From: Pseudo-nitzschia pungens
Taxonomy: Eukaryota > Bacillariophyta > Bacillariophyceae > Bacillariales > Bacillariaceae
Assembly (NCBI GenBank): GCA_037355855.1
Contig: CM074758.1
Location: forward strand, 8,901,001-8,965,000
DNA: 64,000 nucleotides
Direction of reading: 5' to 3'
The translations under genes and the position numbers were made by a program. The notes under the pieces were generated by a model. It ran no database searches, was not told the origin of the DNA, and was given only the letters and a program-made list of their open reading frames with translations. Shown here in pieces: positions 33,221-42,975 of the stretch. Within the stretch, counting starts at the first letter, position 1. Each line of letters starts with the position of its first letter.

Positions 33221-34161
33221 CTTTTTGCTCACTAGTCAACAAAATTATTTGCTGTGTCGCATTCATGTTGAATAATCTTAATCATATTCCCCATCTTCGC
33301 CTCAAGCGTACTACGTAAATCTTACTTAGTTCCTACAAGAATACGAAATTTGATGTGATTTCAGGATTGACATTTTTGCAGTTTAAGGAGAAACAATGTG
33401 AGGCCCAAAGCTTGAATTCAGACCCATACTTTTTCGACTGCAGTCGTGCATACCGGTAATAATTTTCAATAATTATTACAGTAAACCTTACTTACTTTCG
33501 GACGATGTACGGTAAACGTGATTTCGTACTTCGTATTACCAAGTAAAAGTAGCCTTACTATGATTTTAAGTAAAACCTTATTTCCCTAGGGTGGCGAAGT
33601 AATTTTTTTTTGTAGATTGCGTCTCTAGCAGACAGTCGATTATCTACAGTAGCTCTGTTAGTGCTGCCTAAGAGTTCCACTAGAAAAGATGAAAGTTCGC
33701 GAATGGAATAAATCTGCAGAGATATGGAATCAGCGACTTACGTGTTATTCGCTGGGCAGGTGTTGACGGCAACGGGCTATGCACAGCGGACAGGTGACTG
33801 CAGATTTTACTTGTGAACACCTCACAGTCAGTGATCTGAACGTGGCGACGAATGTGAAGCTAGCAACTAATGCTAAGGGTCCATTGAAGGAGGAACGAAT
33901 AGTTTAAGCTCGAAAATATTGTTTTCGTTAAGTATGTGAGTTTCCTGGAGAGACCAGCGGATGAGCGGAATGGGTCCGACGGGTCGTGCTGTATCAAGTT
34001 GCAAGTCGAAACAAAAAATGATGGAAAAGGGCACGGATAATATGATGCTCTTTCCCTATTTAAAGGGATTGAGTTTCTCACGAAAATGAACCAGATGCCG
34101 TAAGGTTTGAAATACGGCGATTCAATCCATTATCAATTTTTTCTAACGTTATGACAACCAT
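33221..34161. other. Intergenic
   Basis: About 940 bp of AT-rich DNA after tRNA-Leu, to the 3' end of the next minus-strand gene. GTAA/TTAC simple sequence near 33475-33590. No gene seen. Confidence 0.45.
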
Positions 34162-35666
34162 TTAGTCGTTGATGTCCTTTGGTTCAAATCGGTCTTTTCC
34201 AGCTCCGCATTCGGGGCACTTGAAAGTGTCTCCGAAGAATTTGGCTTCTCTTCCCTTGGCAATGAATAGTGTGTAACTGCAGTCCATGCATTCCATAACA
34301 TTGCTTGCTGGCATCTCTGGCTCGTCGTCACCAATGGCATTTTCGGGATCTACGAGATTGCCCTCCTTGTCGATTCTGTTACCCTTATCGTCATACTTTT
34401 GCGATTGCCCTCCGTACAACTTTTCACGGTCGGAAATGAAGCCTCCCTGTGCCTCTTCAGTGAAGATTTCCGTGGCAGTTTCTTTGTCTAGTCCTAGAAC
34501 TTCCCAGCCAGTCGTGAGGCTTGTTTGCTCTTTTCCGGCATTGATAACTGCTGTCTTGTAAGCATTTTCTGCCATGGCTTGTTGAGACGTTTCTAACATC
34601 GTTTCTGCCATTGTACCTTCCCCTCGATACGAGCTTTTGATGATTTCGCGGATTGGATCAAGTGCAGCGTGTCCCTCGTCACTTTTGAGGATTCTGGTTC
34701 CAAAGAAAAGCAATTTTTGAGCAGTGCTGAGCCCGTCAACACCCATATCTTGGCAGATAGATACCAAGATTTTCGAAGCCTTTTCCTCTGTCAATTTGAA
34801 AAGGCTGAAAACATACGAAAGCGAGCTGGAATACAAAAACGGGCGAAACATCAGAATTTACGACTATTTCCAAGGAAATAACTCACAAAACAAAATCTAT
34901 ACAGCACCGATTGTTGTATTTGCGTATCTTCAGAAAAATCTCAGATTACTCACCTGATAGCCTGGGGGCTGACAATCCTCTTCTTGCAATAAAGTTTGAG
35001 GTAGTTTTTAAGCATAGCCTTTGACTTGTTGGGTCCAAGCCACACGAGCTTTTTGTTGTAAGCATTCATACAAAGCTTCATCTCTTCAAAGTCACCGTCG
35101 TGATAGACCATTTCATTGGCAAATGCATCCAAGGCGTCGTCGGCTTTCCCCGTAACTTTACCTGCGGCTTTTCTAGCGCTCCATCTCAAACCCGCGAAAG
35201 CGAAGATCGATGGAACAATCAACGTCGAAATGATGTCTTGCATGTCCATATCTTTAAATTTGTTTGATGTTCTTTCCATGAACGATTCATCTTTTTGCTC
35301 GTATCGAGAAAGAACTGAACTCTCCTCAAGAATATCGGCGTAGGGGTCTACTTCTTCTTCTTCAGATGCAACGATCTCTTCCTCTGCGCCAGGAGCGGCA
35401 AATGTGCCAGCTGCGGTACTTGCCAATACAGTCACTCGATCACCACGGGAGTCATCACCAGACAATTGGATCTTGCGCCGAGAGCGGACAATTGATTGTT
35501 GTTGGGAGGAATCGGTCTCTCCCAAAATGAAATCAAATTCGCTAAGATCAGCACGAGAACTTCTCATAACCGTCGTTGTAGATTTTAATCTGATCGGTTG
35601 GAAGGCGTCGACACCAATGTCAAGGCCGAGTAGCATTAACGCTATGAATGCTGATACTCTCATCAT
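34162..35666 (-). CDS. Plastid protein with C-terminal rubredoxin-like domain
   Basis: A two-exon gene. Exon 1 is 34954-35666, the intron 34805-34953 (149 bp, GTGAGT donor, TTTTCAG acceptor), and exon 2 is 34162-34804. The 451-residue product begins MMRVSAFIALMLLGLDIGVDA-FQPI, a signal peptide with a Phe plastid-import junction. A long acidic stretch near 110-125 is followed by a hydrophobic helix IISTLIVPSIFAFAGLRW (about 165-182). A helical region shared across the splice (KNYLKLYCKKRIVSPQAISL, then FKLTEEKASKILVSICQDMG) follows. The last 44 residues hold two pairs of Cys, ECMDCSYTLF (410, 413) and FKCPECGAGKDRF (434, 437), a rubredoxin or zinc-ribbon knuckle. It could carry Fe(SCys)4 or zinc. 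The helical part recalls plastid envelope proteins, but I do not assign a family. Confidence 0.8.
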
Positions 35667-36385
35667 GATGCGATTCTTACTTTCCAAGTTAATTCTGTTT
35701 ACAACTTCTTCCCTGTTCAATTGCAAACAATGAACTACTCTCCGTTGTTACCTTCTCATCAGCACTCACGTTCACAAAGCTCTTTGTTGCAGGGATCGTC
35801 GAAGGGACGCGGTTCAAGTTTGATGGCTACCGTACCTACAAATTCTGACCTCTACGGTAATATCTATCCTGCCGAAAGGGAAACATAGTTCTACGCGGTG
35901 ACATACGTGTTTGGAATCCTTTACACGTGTAATGATGAGTCTTGGAAGTCGGAGTCACGGGATGGCTCCAATTTTCAGATTTTTTACTTCGTAACTTAGT
36001 GATTTTCTAGATCTGAAAATGGGTTTTTGTTTGTTTTTCTCCGAGAATACGGTACAGCAAAACAAGGCCACAGCATAATTATGTGTTCTATTGATTGCTG
36101 ATTCCGTGCTTTCATTGTAAAATTTCCTGGCAAGATACGAGTAAGGTTTACCCTTCTGACTTTTCTAATTAGAACTAGGATCTTTGACGTTGTAGCTACC
36201 TTTCTGCCGGGCAGGGTCCGAAAATTAGGTTAAATAATCTGCAATGGACAAGGTAAACATGAAGATAACAGAGCAACAAAATAAAAACGAAAACGAATCA
36301 AGCAGCCGAGATAAAAGAGAATTACGATGAACATAAGGGAAAGCATGTTTCCAAATTAATCATAAACAAAGAAATGCTGTTGTCT
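35667..36385. other. Intergenic
   Basis: About 720 bp between two minus-strand genes: promoter side of the rubredoxin-tail gene and 3' side of BRE1. Nothing recognised. Confidence 0.5.
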
Positions 36386-39300
36386 TTAAAGATAAACATC
36401 TGCAATGTCTTTCGAATCGAACTTCAAGCCACAGGCAGGGCATTTTCTGCTCCGATTCTTAACGTTTTCGTCCACGCATTGTTTACAGAACATGTGTCTG
36501 CATCGTAGGAGTATGACTTTCTTATCTCGTACGTTACAGACAGGGCAGGCAAGTCTGCTTTTGAGATGAGACACTTGAGTGTTGAGTTGTTCTGCAGTAA
36601 ACCCTGCAACCATCCCACCGCCTTTGGAATTAGCTAGCTTTTGAGATAGGTTTGTTGCCTCAGACGCTTCGCGCTTCGCAATTGCTAGAGACTCGGTGAT
36701 TTTCTGCTTTTCCTGTTGTAACTTCGTGGATTCTACAGCTAATTCCTCGCACCTAGTTTTCGCCTTCATTGCATCGCTTATTAACCCAGACATTCTCGCT
36801 TTTTCTTGTGACAGTTTTCCCTCTGCGTGTACCTTCTCCTTGGCAAGGATCGAACACTTATTTTCCAATTCTTCTAGCTGTCTCTTGAGCAACTTCTGCT
36901 CATTTGCAAATTCTTCCGCGACTCGTTCTCGAGCATTCGATGCTAAACGAGCCGCCAATGCCAACTGCCCAGCACTTTTGACTTGTTGCTCAAGATTCTC
37001 CTTTTCCTTTGTGATCTGCTCTGTCAACTGCTTCAAATGAAGAATAGTTGATAGAGACTTTGCATTCATTTCATCTTTTTCTGAAGCTTGCTTCAATAAC
37101 CTCGAATTCATTTGACTTAGATGTTCCTTCTCTTTCTCTGTTCTCTCAAGTTTCGCTTTGGCGGCATCTTTCGAAGCGGTTGTAGCCGCGAGCTCTTTTC
37201 GAGCGCGCTTGTATTCTCTCTGCAATTTTTCCATGGATCTATCACCCTTCTCCATTGGTGTTGAATAAGAAGAAGACTTACTCTTTGACACTGAAGATAA
37301 TTCTTTTGAAGGCGTAGAACTACTGTTGCTGTGTTGATTACTGCTCCCACGGGCTGCTTTCTCAGCCTGAAGGGTATTGTACTTCGCTTTGAATTCATCA
37401 ACTTTCGATTGGAGGGAATTGTTCATAGCCACAGCTTCGTCCAATGTCTGGCGTGTCGTTTCTGCTTGGCGCACATTCTCTATTGCTTGCGTTAGTTTAT
37501 GTTGCAACATAATGATCTCCTTTGCTGTGCTAGTACGAGACGATTCGCCTTCCCCTCCTGCGGTATCGCCAGCGTTTGGTTTTTCTTCCGTTAACTCTTT
37601 CCATCGTTTAGTAAAATTTGCCTGCATTTCTTCCATCGCCTTTCTCGAAAATTCTGCATCGGCAAGCGCAGTTGACCATTCTTTCTGAATCACATCAGAT
37701 TTTTCATTCAACTCCTCAAGACTCCTAGTATTTTCAGCAAGCTTCGCTGTCAATTCCAAGTATAAATCTGAACGCTTCACTTCTTCGTTTGTCGGGATGT
37801 CAGAGGCTGTTTTGTCCTCTTTCAATACCAAAGTATTTATACGTTTTGTTTGTTTCTCCTTGTCCGATAAAAGCTGTTAGCGTTGATTGCAATTTTCCCC
37901 GAGTGGCCAAAAAATCAGAAAACATGAGATAGGAATGAAAAAATAGAAGAAATTTTTATGAACAAACAACCAGAGCCGTGGGAACCAACCTTTTTGATTT
38001 TTTCGTCTCTGGACGAAGCCAACGTATTCAAATCTGCTATTTGTTTTTTAAGTTGTTCAACCTCTTTTGATGAGGTAGGATGTTCGCCTTCCTTTTTATC
38101 CACCTTTGCACTGCTCGCCACCTCTGAACCTGACGCCGATGCAGACAAGGAAGCGCCAGAATCATTGGAACCAACGTTGCTTTCCATCCAAACAGCTGCG
38201 GACTCCTTGTCTTCGTCTGCATTCGCTACCGCTTTCAGGACCTCTTTTAAATTTACACGTCGCGCAGCTAATCGATAAAGCCCTCGTCGTACTCTACGAT
38301 CTGACTCAATCATTTCATCTCGAGAACGAGCAAGTTCCGTGACGTGCTCCTGTAATGTCATATTCTGGGATTCAACCCTTGAAATTTGTTCTTGGAGCCC
38401 CATACTGGATGGAAGCGATACAATTAGCCGTTTTAAATCTCCATTTAATGGAAGGTTCGATTTTTCTATGTTCTGCAACAGAGACCATATCCAACCTTGA
38501 AGAACACAAACTCGCTCAGAAAGATTTTCGGAAAAGTTCAAAATATCGTCCATATATGATTGGTCTACCACGTCTTCTTCATCTAAATCATTGCTTACAC
38601 CATCAACGTCCATTTTATTGCCATTGCCATCTTCACTCTTGATTCCTTCTTGTTTCACCTTAATGTCACCATTTTCCCCCTTTTTATTGCTCTTCGATGA
38701 TCCCATGGTGGTTCCTATACGAGTCAAGGAATTTATTAGGGCACCTATCCACTCAACTGATTTTCCTGATCCGGTACTAAGCGGAGCATCGCTTTCTCGA
38801 ATTTGGATGTTTGCAATATTTCTGATTTCTGATGACTTGGGATTCCTTTGATGTATAAGATCGGACTCGACTTTTCCCCACGTTGCATTAAGGGTGTTCA
38901 AAAACTCGACAGCCTGCAAGCACTGCTTTCGTCGATGCTCTCTTTCGCGTTCAAGACGGGTCAACTGATACTTAACCGCACGCAGTTCACTCGCCAGCGC
39001 ACGATTTTGGTGCCTCAAGTAAAAAGAAGTTGCATTCGAATCATCTTCATCTTCTTCTTCTAGTTTCACAAGCGACTCTCTGGCTCTCTTCTTAGGTCGA
39101 GGAGAGGAAGCAGAAGTCGATCGCGGTGACCGAGAACTTTTTGTTGGATTGGTCTTCTTGGTTGTCTTCGAGCTCGATGTAAGCATCGATGATGGCTTTT
39201 CGATCTGTAGCTTGGTTTCTTTCGTTGATTGATGTGCCGATGAGGTGACTTGAAGGTTGGAACCAACAGGACGCTGTGGAGCGGCATTGCTACTGGTAGT

Positions 39301-39462
39301 GGCGCCAGGACCGTTGGATCGAGCTGGAGCAGACGAGTACCCAGATGATGTTGGTGCCCCTGGGGTAGGCAAGGACATCCCCTGAATTGAACTGCTCGTG
39401 GTCATTCCAACCCCATTCGGGAGCCCGCTTTGTTTTGCTCGTTCTGCCAGTGCTCTTTTCAT
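36386..39462 (-). CDS. BRE1: BRE1-type E3 ubiquitin ligase for histone H2B
   Basis: A nuclear RING ligase that monoubiquitinates H2B during transcription, working with RAD6. Exon 1 is 37990-39462, the intron 37874-37989 (116 bp, GTTGGT donor and AACAG acceptor), and exon 2 is 36386-37873, for about 986 residues. The N-terminus is Ser/Thr/Gly-rich and basic. Nearly all of the rest is coiled coil, with runs such as ELRAVKYQLTRLEREREHRR and LEQLSLKQAS-type heptads. The C-terminal RING is C3HC4: CPVCNVRDKKVILLRCRHMF, then CKQCVDENVKNRSRKCPACG, and the chain ends in SKDIADVYL like other BRE1 proteins. The ATG at 39462 is the first true ATG of the frame. Its codon use is AT-richer than the flanking genes. 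Confidence 0.9.
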
Positions 39463-40734
39463 TTTAATATCGCTTCGTCTCAAAAAGTCAAGTGACAAGA
39501 ACGTTTGTGTAGATGTTCGGTAGTTTTCGCTGCTCGTCTTTGATAAGTCCGGTAAAAGCACCCACCCAGTTAGTCACTTTCTCCTACGATATGAACTACA
39601 CTTCGTCAATTGTCTAGTATCGATCTCCTACTGACTATGTTCGAAGTCGCATTGCCAGACCCGGAGTGCCTTTTGAATAAGGTAAGAACGTTGTGTTTCG
39701 TTCTCCTTGCTCCTTGATTGATTTGCGTGTTTTGTGCATTTTTGTGCCTAGTTTCGGATGCATAATGTTTGCTACAGTAGGAATTCTACATAGCTTTGGT
39801 CTACCGCACGAGTCCGTTGTTTAGTGGTGCGAAAGACTTTGGAAGCTCTCCCTTACGAAGAAACAAAGGCCCTGGGCCCTAAAACATATCAATCCGGACG
39901 AAGTACGGACATCTTATTCGAAAGAGTCGACTCCGAAATTTATTGGTGCATACCGTATTACGGTACGAGTACAAGTACCGTACCGTACGGTACGCACATC
40001 CGATCTTTTTCCGAAACTTCTTCTTTTCTCTTGTTCTGAACCTGACCGACTGAATGTGAGCAGAACTGAGTTCAACTAGGCTATGAACACCAACGAAAGA
40101 GAAGCCTTCCTGATCTCCATCACCAGTGATCTCCATCACCAGTGATCTCCATCACCAGTGATCTCCATCACCAGTGATCTCCATCACCAGTGATCTCCAT
40201 CACCAGTGATCTCCATCAGTGATCTCCATCAGTGATCTCCAGCATCAGTCAAGTACGAAGGAAAAACACAAGTACTACTAGTACTACTACTAGTAGTAGT
40301 AGTACCACGTAACTGAGTTTCACTTCCTCATGATTTCTCACAATTCTCTGCTTGAGCGAGCTAGTGTATAGTAGTAACCTAACTACTCTGCAGTAACAAT
40401 AGTGGTGGTGCAGAAGACAACTATACTGTTCAATGATACTACTACCCTACGGGCGAAAGGGCTTTGAAAGAGACTATGAGTTCATGTTATTTTAATGATG
40501 TATTTGTTACGTACTTTCATAAACGCATCTTGGGTTTCCTTCCGGCGCTTTCTATCTTCACAATTTAACTCCTTGTGTCGATTGCCAACTTCGGAAACAT
40601 TCATAACGGTGAAGCGAACCGTACGATCTGCCTTTCCCTCGGCATTATACAGCGCATCACGAAAGTGATTCTCCCTTACGCTTAGGTCTTGTAGCCCCGT
40701 CGGAACGAAGTGATGAGGCATCCTAGTCCATCCC
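39463..40734. other. Intergenic with minisatellite
   Basis: About 1.3 kb. It contains the TGATCTCCATCACCAG minisatellite at 40111-40246 and a TACTAG run near 40269-40305. A GTAC-rich palindromic stretch is near 39955-39995. A small minus-strand frame at 40482-40811 overlaps the VTT gene's 3' end and lacks support. Confidence 0.45.
40111..40246. repeat. TGATCTCCATCACCAG minisatellite
   Basis: About six copies of the 16-bp unit TGATCTCCATCACCAG are followed by two 13-bp units that lack CAC, TGATCTCCATCAG, and a variant with AGCATCAG. The units are nearly perfect, suggesting recent expansion. Confidence 0.9.
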
Positions 40735-41916
40735 TCACGTCGTATTGTTTTGCGATGCTTCTTCTTCTGCTTCGATTTCCTGTACGACCCGAGTTGCTGT
40801 GTCAGCCACAACCTTCAAAAATCCCGCAAACAACGTCAAACCTCCCAGATAGACATACCATGGATAAACGTCACTTCCGGCATCGCCCGTTAATGCCTTA
40901 CCCACATAACCCGTATACACGTATGCAATTGTTCCGGGAGCAAATCCCAAAAGGGTTCCACCGAAAAAGGCGGAAAAATTTATTGACGTTGCTCCGTAGA
41001 GATAATTGCTCAACGCAAAGGGGAAAATAGGCGAAAGCCTCAACAGGAGCATCAGCTTGAATCCCTCTCTCCCTATCGCTTTATCCAGCTTGCTGAACTT
41101 GGGATATTCTTTCAAGATGCCCTCGACATAATCCCGCAAGAACGTTCGACCGATCGCAAAACTGACCCCGGCAGCCACGGATGCACTCAGCAGCACAATC
41201 GCGGTCCCCTTTACGGGCCCAAAGAGGTAGCCCGCAGATGCCGTCAGGGGTATCGCCGGAATGGCAAGAATTTCGGCTATGCAATACGCGACCCCAAAGT
41301 AGGCAATCCCGAGCGGTCCCATCGAGTCCGTCAATTCGACGACGTGATCGAGGGCGGCACCCGGATCCGCGAAAACATCCCTAGCAGATCCTATGAAGGA
41401 GCTGCCCGTGGCCAACACCAAGGAAGGGTCCGCGAGTGTTCCCTGGGAAGAAGTAAGACCAGCAGTCCCCGCTGCCACGGTCAGTGCGACAGCCGTCAAC
41501 AACAAGGCTTCGTTGTTGCTTTCGGTCGCTTCGGACGAAAAATTGTCGAGATCATTGTCGTTGTTGGTGAAATTCGGTGCGAATTTTCTTTGTTGAATCG
41601 AATACGCCTGATTGGCGTTGTCACTCTTTTTGTTTACCGTGCTGACATCGGCAGCACTGTCCGTTCGATTGAATAGGGACGAAAACTTTGGCAGTGTGGC
41701 GATGGATGCGGCCGAATTGTCTTCGGATCCTCCGGATGCATTCAATTTTGATATCCGGCGCAGCTGCGCTGGTCTGCGTCCCGTCGACGACGGTTGCGGT
41801 GTTCCAGAGCGATGAATATTGACAACTCTAGTGGGACTCCCGATAACCCATGCTGTCGACGTCGACACTAGGAACGATATAACAATTGTTGCTGCAAGAG
41901 AGTATAGTAGCTTCAT
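40735..41916 (-). CDS. VTT/TVP38 (SNARE-associated, DedA-like) membrane protein, plastid-targeted
   Basis: A 393-residue single-exon protein of the VTT superfamily, whose members act as lipid scramblases or small-molecule transporters. The leader MKLLYSLAATIVISFLVSTSTA-WVIGSP ends in an Ala-Trp plastid-import junction. After a Ser/Asn-rich region there are membrane spans, with the family core at about 190-345: GIAYFGVAYCIAEILAIPAI, LTASAGYLFGPVKGTAIVLL, then SASVAAGVSFAIGR, FKLMLLLRLSPIFPFALSNY and SINFSAFFGGTLLGFAPGTI. The core motif G-x-x-x-G-P...R-x-S-P-I-F-P is intact. The C-terminus is acidic. The start at 41916 is the first true ATG. Confidence 0.9.
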   Translation of the reverse strand: MKLLYSLAATIVISFLVSTSTAWVIGSPTRVVNIHRSGTPQPSSTGRRPAQLRRISKLNASGGSEDNSAASIATLPKFSSLFNRTDSAADVSTVNKKSDNANQAYSIQQRKFAPNFTNNDNDLDNFSSEATESNNEALLLTAVALTVAAGTAGLTSSQGTLADPSLVLATGSSFIGSARDVFADPGAALDHVVELTDSMGPLGIAYFGVAYCIAEILAIPAIPLTASAGYLFGPVKGTAIVLLSASVAAGVSFAIGRTFLRDYVEGILKEYPKFSKLDKAIGREGFKLMLLLRLSPIFPFALSNYLYGATSINFSAFFGGTLLGFAPGTIAYVYTGYVGKALTGDAGSDVYPWYVYLGGLTLFAGFLKVVADTATRVVQEIEAEEEASQNNTT

Positions 41917-42768
41917 GATTATTATTTGTTCCAGTCCCACGCAAACTCGAGATGAATCTTATGGGTTCGCTTCGCAGAAATTCTTTGGTAAAGATTCGAG
42001 AAACACCGGTGTTGACTTCGCTAGATGCTATTGACAGTGCGTAAGCCTTCAAACAATTCTAAGGTATTATTGCTCATGTGGCGTCTTTGGATTCAGTCGG
42101 GAGAAGCCGAAGCCTGGTAGGTAGACGACTAGTTGTGCCACTGGGGTAGAAGGAAGAAAGAGCTGTTAGATTGTCGACTAATCTTACTTATTGTCGAATG
42201 CTTGAATGAATCTGAATCAATCTCGTATTTCGTCTTGCTCGTATCGTGAACGTGTACAGGTGTAAATCTGTACTTGCGACTGATTAAGAGCATGCTTCGT
42301 AATTCGTACTTGTACTTCGTAATTAGTAATAGTATCGAGAAAGATGACGGTTTCGTCACGCGGAACAATCATCACATAATACCGGTAGTTCATGAACGGC
42401 TGTTCCGTGTCTCGTTCCATGACAACGTCGCCAATGAGTGCGCCACGTAAGAATGTTTTGGATGACTCGTTCGAATCCAGAAAAAAGGGCGCGGAAAAAC
42501 GTGACGCCTAGGCGATGCCATCGCCGTGATCAACATCACCATTACTTCGACGACTCTCATTGTTATTGCTACTACTAATAGCATTAGTAGTGCTGTGCAA
42601 TCTCACTACTACCAGCTTTGAGGCATGACAGCAGGAAGCGTGACTAAAATATGCCACCATATTGGCACTACTCCAGAAGAGAACAGGAACTTACTAGCCC
42701 AAAAAAGTACTACTAGTGTCAAAGCGTCTCCTCCCACACAATATACTACTAGTACTACTAGTAGTAGT
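41917..42768. other. Intergenic, left flank of the retrotransposon nest
   Basis: About 850 bp without a supported gene. The last 80 bp is TACTAG/TAGTAG simple sequence, in which the outer retrotransposon inserted; 42764-42768 is the left GTAGT target duplication. Confidence 0.6.
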
Positions 42769-42957
42769 TGCCATACCCCGGGTCTACTAGTGATTAGAAT
42801 AGTAGTGATATGCAAATTGTGAGCTCTATTGATTAGTCCATTTGCTACAGTTCTAAGAGCCCTCCGAATCAGCGATTCTGTCGACTCGCCGATTGTTTTT
42901 ATCCTTATCCTTAATCCAGTCCCGTGTGCGCTCGTGACTGTATTTTGGCGCACGGCA
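42769..42957 (-). repeat. 3' LTR of the outer element
   Basis: 189 bp with TGCC/GGCA ends. It appears identical to the copy at 54235-54423 and is preceded by GTAGT at 42764-42768. It shares end blocks with the inner element's LTR (ACTAGTAGACCCGGGGTATG on the minus strand, and CTCACAATTTGCATATCACT) but differs through the middle. Confidence 0.95.
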
Positions 42958-42975
42958 TACTCCTCCATGGTACTG

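Noticed and set aside
40111..40305. CRISPR-like array (regular short repeats)
   Set aside because: Units are contiguous with no unique spacers. It is a minisatellite in a eukaryotic genome.
40482..40811. Minus-strand frame overlapping the 3' end of the VTT gene
   Set aside because: It overlaps a well-supported gene and has no domain; the true ATG in it lies after the overlap and gives a small unsupported peptide.
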